Source: an uncultured Pelagibacteraceae bacterium
GTDB taxonomy: Bacteria > Pseudomonadota > Alphaproteobacteria > Pelagibacterales > Pelagibacteraceae
Direction of reading: 5' to 3'
Assembly: GCA_902544135.1 (NCBI GenBank)
Contig: CACCBF010000010.1
Span: 1 to 32,224, forward strand
Length of the DNA stretch: 32,224 bases
Positions 1-9,614 of this stretch are shown here, in pieces; within the stretch, counting starts at the first letter, position 1; each line of letters starts with the position of its first letter. The notes beneath the pieces were generated by a model, which was not told the origin of the DNA, searched no databases, and saw only the letters and a list, made by a program, of their open reading frames with translations. The position numbers and the translations under genes were made by a program.

Positions 1-350
1 GTTCTTTAAAAGCTGAATTAGATATTAAAAAAAATCTTTGGTTTTTTGATTGTCACTTTAAAGAAGATCCTGTTATGCCTGGCTGTCTTGGTCTTGATGC
101 CATGTGGCAGTTGGTAGGTTTTTTTTTAGGTTGGATTGGAAATCCAGGAAAAGGAAGAGCTTTGGGTGTAGGTACAGTGAAATTTACAGGAGAAGTTTTG
201 CAAAATATAAAATTAGTAAAATATGAAATTGATATGAAAAAAATCATGTCTCCTGGAGGTACTACAGTAGGTCTTGCTAATGGTATGGTTCTAGCCGATG
301 ATAAAAAAATTTATTCAGCAGACAATTTAAAAGTAGGATTATTTAAATAA
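1..350 (+). CDS. fabA: 3-hydroxydecanoyl-ACP dehydratase/isomerase, C-terminal part (5' end outside window)
   Basis: Reading frame is open from base 3 to the TAA at 348-350; the N-terminal part lies left of the window. The protein dehydrates 3-hydroxyacyl-ACP and isomerises trans-2- to cis-3-decenoyl-ACP, the branch point for unsaturated fatty acids, in the cytoplasm. The fragment carries the FabA signature: [20 protein letters not shown], with the catalytic His at bases 54-56 and the catalytic Asp at 96-98. The 14-residue separation equals that of His70/Asp84 in the E. coli enzyme. The rest ([17 protein letters not shown], a LKVGLF ending) also follows the family closely. Its stop overlaps the fabB start by one base (TAATG), so fabA and fabB are probably translationally coupled. 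FabA rather than FabZ is supported by the [10 protein letters not shown] segment and by the fabB partner. Confidence 0.96.
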   Translation, partial: SLKAELDIKKNLWFFDCHFKEDPVMPGCLGLDAMWQLVGFFLGWIGNPGKGRALGVGTVKFTGEVLQNIKLVKYEIDMKKIMSPGGTTVGLANGMVLADDKKIYSADNLKVGLFK

Positions 351-1561
351 TGAAAAGAGTCGTAATTACAGGTTTAGGAGTTGTTTCGTGTTTAGGAAAC
401 AATCAAGATGAGGTATACAATTCTCTTTTAAACTCAAAGTCTGGAATATCTTTCAGTCCAGAATATAAGGAACATAATCTTAAAAGTCATATTCACGGTA
501 AACCAAATATAAGACTTGAGGATTTTATTGACAGAAAAACAATAAGGTTTATGGGATCAGGCTCAGCATATAATTATATTGCAATGAAAGAGGCTATCGA
601 GGACTCTGGGCTTGAGGAGAAAGAGGTAAGCAATTTTAAAACTGGAATAGTAATGGGCTCAGGTGGTCCCTCGATTGAAAATGTGATTTTAGCTGCAGAT
701 AAAACTAGAGCTAAAACTCCAAAATTAATGGGACCATTTATTGTTCCAAGAACAATGGCAAGCACTGCTTCTGCAACTTTGGCCGTACCTTTTAAAATAA
801 AAGGGACTAATTATACAATGAGCTCAGCATGTGCAACTAGTGGGCATTGTATAGGAAACTCTATGGAGTTAATTCAAATGGGGAAACAAGATATTGTCTT
901 CGCTGGTGGAAGTGAGGAAATTCATTGGGCCATGACAGCTATGTTTGATGCAATGACTGCTTTGTCCTCAAAATATAATGATACACCTGAAACTGCTTCA
1001 AGAGCTTATGATAAAACAAGAGATGGTTTTGTTATTGCTGGTGGGGGTGGAGTATTGGTGCTTGAAGAATATGAGCATGCTAAAGCAAGAGGTGCCAAAA
1101 TATATGCTGAACTCACTGGATATGGAGCAACTTCAGATGGTTATGATATGGTAGCTCCATCTGGGGAGGGAGCTGTAAGATGTATGAAGATGGCAATGGC
1201 AACAGCAAAAAATAAAATTGATTATATTAATACCCATGGAACATCTACTCCTGTTGGAGACATAACTGAATTAAACGCTGTAAAAGAAACTTTTGGTGAA
1301 CAAATTCCTAAAATTAGCTCAACAAAATCTTTATCAGGTCATCCTTTAGGAGCAGCGTCGGTACACGAGGCGATATATTGTTTAATTATGATGAAAAATA
1401 ATTTTATTGCTGGTTCAGCTAATATCAAAGAAATGGACGAGGAAGCTAAAAAATTTCCAATTGTTGCAAAATCAGAGAAAAATGTTTCTTTAAATGCGGT
1501 TATGTCAAACAGTTTTGGCTTTGGTGGAACCAATGCTGCACTAGTTTTTGAAAAGGTTTAA
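350..1561 (+). CDS. fabB: Beta-ketoacyl-ACP synthase I
   Basis: A 403-residue condensing enzyme that elongates acyl-ACP with malonyl-ACP; together with FabA it commits carbon to unsaturated fatty acids. Visible catalytic residues are Cys161 in [10 protein letters not shown], His296 in [11 protein letters not shown], Lys326 and His331 in the segment [12 protein letters not shown], and the C-terminal glycine-rich [12 protein letters not shown]. The length matches FabB/FabF enzymes (about 400-415 residues). FabB rather than FabF is chosen because it directly follows fabA and because of the SSACATS active site. The ATG shares its A with the fabA stop. It is followed 2 bases after its stop by fabI, so the three genes form one transcription unit. 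Confidence 0.96.
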   Translation: MKRVVITGLGVVSCLGNNQDEVYNSLLNSKSGISFSPEYKEHNLKSHIHGKPNIRLEDFIDRKTIRFMGSGSAYNYIAMKEAIEDSGLEEKEVSNFKTGIVMGSGGPSIENVILAADKTRAKTPKLMGPFIVPRTMASTASATLAVPFKIKGTNYTMSSACATSGHCIGNSMELIQMGKQDIVFAGGSEEIHWAMTAMFDAMTALSSKYNDTPETASRAYDKTRDGFVIAGGGGVLVLEEYEHAKARGAKIYAELTGYGATSDGYDMVAPSGEGAVRCMKMAMATAKNKIDYINTHGTSTPVGDITELNAVKETFGEQIPKISSTKSLSGHPLGAASVHEAIYCLIMMKNNFIAGSANIKEMDEEAKKFPIVAKSEKNVSLNAVMSNSFGFGGTNAALVFEKV

Positions 1562-1563
1562 TC

Positions 1564-2349
1564 ATGAGCTTAATGAAAGGTAAAAAGGGATTAATCATGG
1601 GAGTTGCTAATGAAAGATCTATTGCTTGGGGTATCTCTCAAAAACTTTCAGAGGCTGGCGCTGAATTAGCTTTTACGTATTTAGGTGATGCTCTTAAGAA
1701 AAGAGTAGTCCCTCTAGCAGAAAAATTAAATTCAAAATCAACTTTTAGCTGTGATGTTGAAAAAAAAGAAGAGGTAGTAAAATTATTTGAGGATATCAAA
1801 TCTCAATGGGGAGAAATTGATTTTGTAGTTCATGCAGTTGCATTTTCAGATAAATCAGAATTATCAGGCGAATATTTAAATACAACTAGAGAAAACTTTT
1901 TAAGAAGTATGTTAATTTCATGTTTTTCATTTACTGAAGTAGCAAAAGAAGCATCGAAAGTGATGAAACAAGGTGGAAGTCTTCTAACATTAACTTACGA
2001 GTCTACTAAAGCTATTCCAAATTATAACGTAATGGGTGTGTGTAAATCAGCACTTGAGGCTAGTGTAAAATACTTAGCTAGAGATTTGGGCGTTAAAGGC
2101 ATGAGAGTTAATGCGATAAGTGCTGGCCCTATTAAAACCTTAGCAGCTTCTGCCATTGGGGATGCAAAATTTTTATATAAATGGAATGAAGATCACTCAT
2201 TCCTAAAAAGAAATGTTGATATTCATGATGTTGGAAACTCAGCATTATATCTTCTAAGCGATCTTGCAAATGGTGTTACTGGTGAAATTCACTATGTAGA
2301 TGCGGGATACAATAAAGTTGGAATGCCTGATCCAAAAAATATAACTTAA
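1564..2349 (+). CDS. fabI: Enoyl-ACP reductase (NADH), FabI type
   Basis: A 261-residue short-chain-dehydrogenase-type enzyme that carries out the last reduction of each fatty-acid elongation cycle. The N-terminal GVANERSIAWGI is the FabI nucleotide-binding loop. The catalytic pattern Tyr145, Tyr154 and Lys161 (YESTKAIPNYNVMGVCK) matches the FabI arrangement with Tyr-x6-Lys. RVNAISAGPIKTLAASAI and the ending TGEIHYVDAGYN are also typical. The start at 1564 is 2 bases after the fabB stop; an in-frame ATG at 1573 is a possible alternative. The gene ends 2 bases before the stop of the convergent autotransporter gene. FabI is the known target of triclosan-type inhibitors. Confidence 0.95.
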   Translation: MSLMKGKKGLIMGVANERSIAWGISQKLSEAGAELAFTYLGDALKKRVVPLAEKLNSKSTFSCDVEKKEEVVKLFEDIKSQWGEIDFVVHAVAFSDKSELSGEYLNTTRENFLRSMLISCFSFTEVAKEASKVMKQGGSLLTLTYESTKAIPNYNVMGVCKSALEASVKYLARDLGVKGMRVNAISAGPIKTLAASAIGDAKFLYKWNEDHSFLKRNVDIHDVGNSALYLLSDLANGVTGEIHYVDAGYNKVGMPDPKNIT

Positions 2350-2363
2350 TTTTAATATAAGTT
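2343..2363. terminator. Weak inverted repeat across the fabI/autotransporter convergent junction
   Basis: Arms AACTTA (2343-2348) and TAAGTT (2358-2363) are perfectly complementary around a 9-base AT loop and cover both stop codons. A T-rich stretch follows on each strand. The stem has only one G-C pair, so as an intrinsic terminator it would be weak. It could equally be a chance repeat in AT-rich DNA. Confidence 0.2.
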
Positions 2364-4586
2364 TTGTCTTGATTTAACAGCTCTTAGCTCTATTAAGTTT
2401 TCGTGTCCAACACCATCTTTATCAATTCTGCTAAATACAGATTTAATATTCCACCCATTATCTAAAAACCAATCAAATCCAGTTTCCAAAATAATCATTG
2501 AGTTATATTTTTTTTCAATAGTAGTATTATATTTGGTTGTTTCTCCAACAAAGTTAGCTTGTATATCTGATCCATCTGTAAGATCCTTATTAAAATCTAT
2601 CTTAAAATAAGGAATAAATAATGAGTCGGTAAGGTAAATTTCTTTCTCAACGGCAGATCCTAAAGAAATTGATGATGTTTCAAGTTCTCTTTTGTCAAAT
2701 TTTAGCTTTGAACTACTGCTACCAGTCTCAGAATATCCATCAAAATTTACAAAACCGAGATCAAATTTGGAATAATTGTGAAATTTATAATTTTTACGGA
2801 CATTCTTTAAATTATATTTAACTGAACCAAAAATTTGATTTGCTTTAAATTTACCTTTTACAACATTGGAAGGGTTTGAGGTATCAGTAATACGTGTTGT
2901 GGCATAAGTAGTTTTTCCAAACCCTAAAAAAGAATCGATATAATTTTTTTCAGATCCTTGCCAGGTATTATATAGGGAAAAATTATTTGATCTTGCTAAA
3001 AATCCAGTGCTATCTTTAGTGCCTATATTAGATTGATCATCTTCGCGCCTAAAAACAAGTCCAAATAAAGAACCTTTATTATAATTAACATCTGCACCTA
3101 ATAAAAAACTCTCAGTTCTATTTATTATTCCTAAATCGCCACCTGAGCTAAGATTAAGTCTTCCTTTATTAATTGAGCCAGCTGTCCAAAATGCCCAATC
3201 TTTTGGTGTCATATTATAATTTTCTTTTAAATATTTTGTTAATGGTAGTTCACTAATTAAATCATCAATATTTTTTGAGGATAAATTTTTATATTTATCA
3301 ATGTAATAATCAAATAATTCTGGGGGTATTTGTTCTTTGTAATTATTTTGATTAGAAAGAGACAATTTCATATCTTTAATTCGAGTTGATTTATTAATTC
3401 CAACTCTTCTAAACTGTTCCATTCTACGCATAACTTGATTGGTAGTATTGAACATAAATCTTTTAGCATGTTCTGTTTGTGCGTTTGCCATTCCACTTAC
3501 TTGTTTGTCATCGAACGCATTGAAACCGCTAACTTCTGTTGATCTAATTGTTAATGTAGTTTGACCACTTACGGTTGCACTTTCACCAGCTGTTCCACCA
3601 TATTCAATTACATACGCTCCAGTTGTATCATTTGTGCAATGTAAGTCATTCCATTTACCTTTTCTGCCTGATGGAGAACCGTACATATGAGCACAATTTT
3701 CATCCCCGTCATATGCAGATGGGTGATCGTTAGGTTCATCAGTTAACCAATTTGCATAAGAATAACCTGATGCAACTGTGCAATCCTCATGTGCAGGATC
3801 TGCCTTATTAACTCCTGGTGTTGAACTCTCAATTGCTACTTGACAAAAAAAAGTCTTTCCGTTTTCAGGTCCTGAAACCCATTCCCATGTACCTTCTCCT
3901 GCTCGAGCAGTACCTTGTCCTAAATCAAGACTTATAGCTGGATGGGTATTAGATGTATGTGTTGCATCATCAGATCCACCAATCCAAGTATTGGTACCAA
4001 TTTTATTTTTAATAAAATTATTCTCAGCTTCACTTGTAATTGTTACAAGATAACCTGTAAGACCTAAGTAAGTTGAAGCTTCTGCAGCAGTTTTTGCATC
4101 TTCCCAATTAATAGTTCCAGTTACAAGTTCATAGTAATGACCATTTCCTGAAAAATAATTAGTACCTGCAGGAGTTACAGCAACAGTAATAGTAGGAGAT
4201 CCAGCAGCACCATCGCCTTTGAATGATAATGTTGCAAGTGCATTATTAATATCATCTTGTGTTCCTCTAAAACCTATTTCTGTAAGAGAATTACCTGTAC
4301 ACTGAGAAGGTACACTTGAATTATCACTTGGATAATTACAATAGCCCGCTGCCTGCATTAAATTAGTAACAGACGTTACCTTTATATTTCCATCCGATGC
4401 TACAGCTGAAACAAGAAGGGTTCCTGTGTAACCACTAATACTAGGTGTTGTTCCTGAGCTTGATAGTAAAACGAAATCAGTTGTATCAGTTGTTAAAGTT
4501 GAAGGCATAGTAACTGTGCCTGAATAAACTTTATTATTGTTAAAGAAAAATAATAAAATAATCAAACTTAAAACAGCAACTCTCAT
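2352..4586 (-). CDS. Autotransporter-like surface protein with a C-type-lectin-like domain
   Basis: A 744-residue predicted outer-membrane/surface protein. Residues 1-22 form a signal peptide (hydrophobic LSLIILLFFF core). Residues about 30-145 are a Ser/Thr-rich beta region with a cadherin-like stretch (IGFRGTQDDINNALATLSF). Residues about 148-330 form a C-type-lectin-like domain: YYELVTGTINWEDAKTAAEA, WIGG at 201-204, GTWEWVSG, EPN at 284-286, paired cysteines near 269/298/317, WND at 312-314 and YVIEYGG. A helical linker (about 355-455) leads into a beta-strand-rich C-terminal third (about 462-744) with alternating polar/hydrophobic strands and a terminal Tyr, as in autotransporter barrels. 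EPN plus WND is the calcium/mannose-type signature in known C-type lectins, so carbohydrate or surface binding is inferred. The gene starts 47 bp after pnp on the same strand; TAGAAT at 4602-4607 could be a -10 box giving a very short leader. The exact barrel family is not certain. Confidence 0.8.
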   Translation of the reverse strand: MRVAVLSLIILLFFFNNNKVYSGTVTMPSTLTTDTTDFVLLSSSGTTPSISGYTGTLLVSAVASDGNIKVTSVTNLMQAAGYCNYPSDNSSVPSQCTGNSLTEIGFRGTQDDINNALATLSFKGDGAAGSPTITVAVTPAGTNYFSGNGHYYELVTGTINWEDAKTAAEASTYLGLTGYLVTITSEAENNFIKNKIGTNTWIGGSDDATHTSNTHPAISLDLGQGTARAGEGTWEWVSGPENGKTFFCQVAIESSTPGVNKADPAHEDCTVASGYSYANWLTDEPNDHPSAYDGDENCAHMYGSPSGRKGKWNDLHCTNDTTGAYVIEYGGTAGESATVSGQTTLTIRSTEVSGFNAFDDKQVSGMANAQTEHAKRFMFNTTNQVMRRMEQFRRVGINKSTRIKDMKLSLSNQNNYKEQIPPELFDYYIDKYKNLSSKNIDDLISELPLTKYLKENYNMTPKDWAFWTAGSINKGRLNLSSGGDLGIINRTESFLLGADVNYNKGSLFGLVFRREDDQSNIGTKDSTGFLARSNNFSLYNTWQGSEKNYIDSFLGFGKTTYATTRITDTSNPSNVVKGKFKANQIFGSVKYNLKNVRKNYKFHNYSKFDLGFVNFDGYSETGSSSSKLKFDKRELETSSISLGSAVEKEIYLTDSLFIPYFKIDFNKDLTDGSDIQANFVGETTKYNTTIEKKYNSMIILETGFDWFLDNGWNIKSVFSRIDKDGVGHENLIELRAVKSRQNLY

Positions 4587-4633
4587 AAAATAATTTTAAT
4601 TATTCTACTTATTTCTTGATTTACATTTTAAAC

Positions 4634-6700
4634 CTAAGCTTGTTTGATAGAAAGTTTTACCTTTCCTCTGTCAAATCCAATCACTTTTACTTTTACCTCA
4701 TCACCTTCTTTGACAACATCAGTAACTTTAGCAACTCTTTTATCAGCAAGTTCAGAAATATGAACAAGCCCATCTTGTTTGCCTAAAAAGTTTACAAATG
4801 CTCCAAATTCCATAATTTTCATTACTTTACCTGAATAAATTTTATTCAATTCAGCTTTAGCAGTGATGTCTTTAATCATTTGCATAGCAATATTTCTAGC
4901 TTCTTCATCTGGTGCAGCAACTGTCACTACGCCCTCATCATTAACATCAACTTTCGCACCTGATTTTTCTACAATCTCTCTTATTGTAGCTCCACCTTTT
5001 CCAATTACGGCAGCAATGTCTTTTTTATCAACATTAATTTTTTCCATTTTTGGAGTGTGTTTTCCAACATCTGATCTTGAAGCTGATAATGCTTTATTCA
5101 TTTCACCTAAAATATGAATTCTTCCATCTTTAGCTTGGCTTAATGCCTGCTCCATGATTTCAAATGTAATACCCGTAATTTTGATATCCATTTGAAGTGA
5201 AGTAATTCCATTCTTAGTTCCAGCTACTTTAAAATCCATATCCCCAAGATGATCTTCATCACCTAAAATATCTGATAAGACGCTAAATTCATCTCCTTCT
5301 TTAATCAATCCCATTGCGATACCTGCAACAGGTTCTTTGATAGGCACACCCGCATCCATTAATGCAAGTGATGTTCCACAAACTGTAGCCATTGATGAAG
5401 AGCCGTTAGATTCTGTAATTTCTGAGACAACTCTAAATGTATAAGGAAATGACTCACTTGATGGTAATGAAGAATGAATAGCTCTCCAAGCTAATTTACC
5501 ATGTCCTATTTCTCTTCTACCAGTTCCTATTCTACCTGTTTCACCAACTGAGAACGGTGGAAAATTATAGTGAAGCATAAACCTTTCTCTTTGTAATCCA
5601 TCTAAACTTTCAATTCTTTGCTCATCATCCGATGTACCTAAAGTAGCTGTCACAATTGCCTGTGTTTCACCTCTGGTAAATAAAGCAGAACCATGGGTTC
5701 TTGGCAGAACACCAACTTCACAAGATATAGGCCTTACATCGGATAATCCTCTACCATCAATTCTATTCTTATTTTTTAAAATGTCTGTTCTAACAATTGA
5801 TTTTTCTATTTTTTTAAGCTCAGAATTAATATCAAGATCTGTATAGTTTTCATCTTCCTCATAAAGTTTTTTAGCTTTATCAGTGATTTCTGAAATTTGA
5901 TTTGATCTATCTTGTTTATCTCTGGTCGCAAAAGCTTTTTTAAGATCTTCAGTAAATGTTTCCTCAAGTTTTTTCTTAACCTCTGATAAATCTTTCTTTT
6001 CAACAGTCCATTCAGGTTTTCTGCATTCTTTTGCGAGTTCCTCAATCATTTCAATCACAGGAACAAAACCTTCATGACCAAATTTAACTGCATTTAACAT
6101 TTCTTCCTCTGTTAAACCGCTTGCTTCAGATTCAACCATTAACACAGCATCTTTTGTGCCTGCTACAACTAAATCTAATTTTGATTTTTCCAAATCAGTC
6201 TTTGATGGGTTTAAAACATATTTACCATCAATATAACCAACTCTAGAAGCTCCAACAGGGCCCATGAATGGCATTCCTGATATAGCTAAAGCTGCTGATG
6301 ATGCTGTAATTGATAAAATATCTGCCTCATTTTCTTTATCATAAGAAATTACAGTTGGTAACAACTGAACTTCATTTTTAAATTCATCAGGAAATAACGG
6401 TCTGATTGGTCTATCAATTAATCTTGAAATTAATGTTTCACTCTCGGTTGGTCTTGCCTCTCTTTTGAAATACCCACCTGGAATTTTTCCTGCTGCATAA
6501 TACTTTTCTTGATAATTTACAGATAATGGAAAATAATCAACATCAGGATTTACTTTTTTTGCTCCCACCACTGTTGCTAAAACAACTGTTTCTCCACATG
6601 ACGCAATTATTGCACCGTCTGCTTGTCTTGCTATTTTTCCTGTTTCTAAACTTATCTTCTTTCCTGCTACTTCAATTTCCTTCTTATATACTTTAAACAT
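4634..6700 (-). CDS. pnp: Polyribonucleotide nucleotidyltransferase (PNPase)
   Basis: A 688-residue 3'-to-5' phosphorolytic exoribonuclease of mRNA decay. It has two RNase PH-like domains (about 1-220 and 310-540). The second contains [24 protein letters not shown] and the active-site acidic segment [16 protein letters not shown]. Next comes a KH domain (about 550-610, with [11 protein letters not shown]), and then an S1 domain (about 618-686, [29 protein letters not shown]). It is slightly shorter than E. coli PNPase (711) because the tail after S1 is missing. The ATG at 6700 is preceded by GGAA about 5 bases upstream. It is the last gene of the nusA-infB-rbfA-rpsO-pnp cluster, 57 bp after rpsO. 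An out-of-frame mini-ORF overlaps its start. Confidence 0.97.
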   Translation of the reverse strand: MFKVYKKEIEVAGKKISLETGKIARQADGAIIASCGETVVLATVVGAKKVNPDVDYFPLSVNYQEKYYAAGKIPGGYFKREARPTESETLISRLIDRPIRPLFPDEFKNEVQLLPTVISYDKENEADILSITASSAALAISGMPFMGPVGASRVGYIDGKYVLNPSKTDLEKSKLDLVVAGTKDAVLMVESEASGLTEEEMLNAVKFGHEGFVPVIEMIEELAKECRKPEWTVEKKDLSEVKKKLEETFTEDLKKAFATRDKQDRSNQISEITDKAKKLYEEDENYTDLDINSELKKIEKSIVRTDILKNKNRIDGRGLSDVRPISCEVGVLPRTHGSALFTRGETQAIVTATLGTSDDEQRIESLDGLQRERFMLHYNFPPFSVGETGRIGTGRREIGHGKLAWRAIHSSLPSSESFPYTFRVVSEITESNGSSSMATVCGTSLALMDAGVPIKEPVAGIAMGLIKEGDEFSVLSDILGDEDHLGDMDFKVAGTKNGITSLQMDIKITGITFEIMEQALSQAKDGRIHILGEMNKALSASRSDVGKHTPKMEKINVDKKDIAAVIGKGGATIREIVEKSGAKVDVNDEGVVTVAAPDEEARNIAMQMIKDITAKAELNKIYSGKVMKIMEFGAFVNFLGKQDGLVHISELADKRVAKVTDVVKEGDEVKVKVIGFDRGKVKLSIKQA

Positions 6701-6711
6701 TTCATTTCCAT
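6667..6711 (-). other. Out-of-frame mini-ORF overlapping the pnp start
   Basis: A 14-codon reading frame with two in-frame ATGs (6711 and 6705) begins 11 bases before the pnp ATG and ends at a TAG inside pnp (6667-6669), in a different frame. If used, its translation would compete with pnp initiation. PNPase expression is autoregulated post-transcriptionally in E. coli, so a leader element is plausible. Nothing else supports coding, and chance is a good alternative. Confidence 0.15.
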
Positions 6712-6757
6712 TTCGTTTCGTTCGTTTCTTTTCATTCCGTTCTATCTATTTTGATTT

Positions 6758-7006
6758 TTACTTTCTCAATTTCAATTTCGACAGTACATTTTTGTAAGAA
6801 TCAACCTTATTTCTTTTAAGGTAATCTAACAATTTTTTTCTCTTATTAACTGCTTTTAGTAAGCCAACTGAAGAATGTTTATCTTTTTTAAACTGCTTAA
6901 TATGTTTAGATAAATTATCAATTTTTTCTGTTAATAAAGCTATTTGAATTTCAGATGATCCTGTATCCTTATCATGAATAGCTAACTCTGCTGATTTTTT
7001 ACTCAT
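6758..7006 (-). CDS. rpsO: 30S ribosomal protein S15
   Basis: An 82-residue primary 16S rRNA-binding protein of the small subunit. The diagnostic core is present: HDKDTGSSEIQIALLTEKI, HKKDxHSSxGLL-like FKKDKHSSVGLLKAV and KRKKLLDYLKRNKVDSYKNV. It is a few residues shorter than E. coli S15 (89), with the trimming at the N-terminus. The gene lies 10 bp after rbfA and 57 bp before pnp, the classic rpsO-pnp arrangement. The truB gene that often separates rbfA from rpsO is not here. Confidence 0.97.
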   Translation of the reverse strand: MSKKSAELAIHDKDTGSSEIQIALLTEKIDNLSKHIKQFKKDKHSSVGLLKAVNKRKKLLDYLKRNKVDSYKNVLSKLKLRK

Positions 7007-7016
7007 ATTTATTTAC

Positions 7017-7385
7017 CTACTTATTTGTTTGTTTAATTAAATTTTCAATTTTTTCCGCATATTCAAAAGACTCGTCTTTACGAAAAAGAATTTTTGGTAA
7101 AAACTTTGCAATAATTTTTTGAGACAAAATTTTTCTTATTAAAAAAGAGTATTCTTTTAATTTTTCGATAGTTTTATCAGCATCTTTACCACCTAATGGT
7201 AATACATATGCTTTAGCTATTTTCAAATCTTGACTCATTCTAACTTCTGTCACTGTTATATTATTTGTTTCTAAATTTGGAATTTTTGCCTCGTTCCTTA
7301 TAAAAATCATACTTAAAGATTGTTTTATCATTTCACCTACTCTTAGTTGTCTTTGAGTAAATTGTTTTCCTATTCTATCAGCCAT
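7017..7385 (-). CDS. rbfA: Ribosome-binding factor A
   Basis: A 122-residue KH-fold protein needed for late maturation of the 30S subunit (16S rRNA 5' end) and cold adaptation. Recognisable segments are RQLRVGEMIKQSLSMI at the N-terminus, ITVTEVRMSQDLKIAKAYVLPLGG in the centre and KILSQKIIAKFLPKILFRKDESFEYAEKI near the end; the last two correspond to the RbfA core (VTVSRDLKxAKVYV, L-PxLxFxxDxS). Its ATG shares one base with the infB stop (TAATG), implying coupled translation. Length is normal for alphaproteobacterial RbfA. Confidence 0.93.
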   Translation of the reverse strand: MADRIGKQFTQRQLRVGEMIKQSLSMIFIRNEAKIPNLETNNITVTEVRMSQDLKIAKAYVLPLGGKDADKTIEKLKEYSFLIRKILSQKIIAKFLPKILFRKDESFEYAEKIENLIKQTNK

Positions 7386-9604
7386 TATATTGACCTTTCT
7401 GTAGATGTAACATTAAAAGCTTCAATTGTATCATTTTTTTGAAAATCCATGTAGTCCTTGAGAGCGATACCACACTCCTGACCAATATCTACCTGTTTTA
7501 CCTGATTTTTTTCTCTAAATATGGTCGCTATTTTACCAGTATAAATAATCGTACCATCTCTAATAATTCTTACACTAGAGTTAGCAAGAATTTCACCCTC
7601 AGTTACTTTAGAACCTGCAACTTTGCCTGCGCCAGATACCTTAAATATTTCTAAAATTTGAGCTGTACCCGTTATACTTTCTTGTACTTCTGGAGCCAAT
7701 AGTCCTGACATACTTTTTTTAACAAAATCCAATACCTCATAAATTATATTATATGTTGATATTTTTATATTTTCATCTTCTGCCAGTTTTTTTGCTTCTT
7801 TACTTGGTTTAACATTAAAAGCTATTAAAACAGCTTGTGATGCTTTAGCTAAAGTAACGTCAGTTTCTGTAATCATTCCTATATCTGCTAAAATAATTTT
7901 TGGTTTCACCTCATCATGTTTAATTTGATTGATTGCATTTTTGATAGCTTCTGAGGAACCGTGGACGTCTGATTTGATAATTAAATTCAAATCTTGGGAT
8001 GATTTGTTTGAAAATGCTGATTCTTGTGTTGCAAAAGACAACGGATTTTTAATATCTTTGTTTTCCTCTGTTCTATTCTCACTAAGAGTTTTTGCTTCTT
8101 TTTCACTATCAAGAACAATAAAATCATCTCCAGATTTTGCAGCACCGTTTATACCCAAGATTTCTACTGGTGTTGACGGAATTGCTTCTACAACATTTTC
8201 GCCTTTATCGTTTATTATAGCTCTTATTTTGCCCCATTTTATCCCACTAACAAAAAAGTCTCCTTTTCTTAAAGTACCACTTGTTACAATAATATTTGCG
8301 ACTGGACCTCTTCCAACATCAATTTTCGACTCTAGAACTACTCCAGTAGCTTTTGAGTCAAAATCAGTCTTTAAATCTAAAATTTCTGCTTGTAAGGTTA
8401 TTGACTCAAGCAATTTGTCTAAATTCATTTTTGTTTTAGCAGAGATTTCAACCATTAATGTATCTCCTGATAAATCCTCGGCGATCAACTCATGTTCTAA
8501 TAATTGATTTTTTATTTTTTGAGGATCAGCATCTGGTAAATCACATTTATTTATTGCAACTACTATAGGAACCTTTGCAGCTTTTGCATGTCTTATTGAT
8601 TCTACCGTTTGAGGTTTAACTCCATCATCTGCTGCAACTACTAAAACAACAATATCAGTTAATTTTGATCCTCTTGCACGCATTTCAGTGAAAGCAGCAT
8701 GTCCAGGAGTATCAATAAAAGTTAAATTATTATCACCACTTTTAATTTGATAAGCTCCAATATGTTGTGTAATTCCGCCAAATTCTCCTGACACCACATT
8801 AGCACTTCTTAAAACATCCAAGACTGAAGTTTTTCCATGATCAACATGGCCCATTACAGTTATTATCGGTGCTCTATTTTTTAAATTTTCAGTTCGAGAG
8901 TCTTTTATTTTCTTTATTATCTCCTCTGCTTTTTCTTCTCTAATAGGATTATGACCAAATTCTTTTACTAAGTACTCAGCGGTATCGGCAGCTAATGTTT
9001 GATTTATTGTTACAGTAACCCCCATTCCAAATAAATGTTTAATCACATTACTAGACTGTTCAGCCATTCTATTGGCTAACTCTCTTACGGTTATAGCTTC
9101 AGGAATATTTATATTCCTTTTTATAGGTTTTTGATTTTCTTTACTGTCTTCTTTATTTGTGTTTTTAAGTTCTTTTTGTCTTGCTCTTTTTACAGAGGCT
9201 AAACTCCTTTCTCTTGTCTCTATTTCATCGCTTAACGCTCTGGAAACAGTCAATTTTACATCTCTTTTTTTTAAGCTGCTAGCCTTAGATTTTTTATCTT
9301 TGTCATCCTCTCCTTTAAACCTTTTTGTTGCTCTTTGCTCTGCTAACTTACGTTTTTCAAAGTCACTTACTCCTGAGTTTGGATTGTTTATCTTGAAGTT
9401 TGTTTTAAAATTATCTACTTTTTTATAGTTCGTTAATGGCGATTTAAATCCACTTCCTTTAGAAAATTTTCCTTTTCCTTGAAATTTAGATGGTTGCTTA
9501 TTAATTATGACTGTTTTTTTTCCCTGATTATTTATACTATCAATATTTTTAAAAGATTTTTTAGGACCACCAGAAATTGTTAATTTTGTTTTTTTGTTTT
9601 CCAT
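7385..9604 (-). CDS. infB: Translation initiation factor IF-2
   Basis: A 739-residue GTPase that delivers fMet-tRNA to the 30S initiation complex. Order of parts: a basic, low-complexity N-terminal region (1-165), the IF2_N-type domain (about 167-220, [24 protein letters not shown]), the G domain with GHVDHGKT (252-259), DTPGH (298-302) and NKCD (352-355), then domains II, III and IV to the C-terminus. The N-terminal extension is short compared with E. coli IF-2 (890 residues). The ATG at 9604 has a GAGAG-type ribosome binding site. It lies 10 bp after nusA and overlaps rbfA by one base; ylxR, common between nusA and infB, is absent. Confidence 0.97.
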   Translation of the reverse strand: MENKKTKLTISGGPKKSFKNIDSINNQGKKTVIINKQPSKFQGKGKFSKGSGFKSPLTNYKKVDNFKTNFKINNPNSGVSDFEKRKLAEQRATKRFKGEDDKDKKSKASSLKKRDVKLTVSRALSDEIETRERSLASVKRARQKELKNTNKEDSKENQKPIKRNINIPEAITVRELANRMAEQSSNVIKHLFGMGVTVTINQTLAADTAEYLVKEFGHNPIREEKAEEIIKKIKDSRTENLKNRAPIITVMGHVDHGKTSVLDVLRSANVVSGEFGGITQHIGAYQIKSGDNNLTFIDTPGHAAFTEMRARGSKLTDIVVLVVAADDGVKPQTVESIRHAKAAKVPIVVAINKCDLPDADPQKIKNQLLEHELIAEDLSGDTLMVEISAKTKMNLDKLLESITLQAEILDLKTDFDSKATGVVLESKIDVGRGPVANIIVTSGTLRKGDFFVSGIKWGKIRAIINDKGENVVEAIPSTPVEILGINGAAKSGDDFIVLDSEKEAKTLSENRTEENKDIKNPLSFATQESAFSNKSSQDLNLIIKSDVHGSSEAIKNAINQIKHDEVKPKIILADIGMITETDVTLAKASQAVLIAFNVKPSKEAKKLAEDENIKISTYNIIYEVLDFVKKSMSGLLAPEVQESITGTAQILEIFKVSGAGKVAGSKVTEGEILANSSVRIIRDGTIIYTGKIATIFREKNQVKQVDIGQECGIALKDYMDFQKNDTIEAFNVTSTERSI

Positions 9605-9614
9605 TAATCATCTC

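Noticed and set aside
7929..8507. 192-codon plus-strand open frame opposite infB
   Set aside because: It is antisense to well-conserved IF-2 sequence and has low-complexity Ser/Phe/Leu composition typical of a shadow frame; no independent start signal or neighbour.
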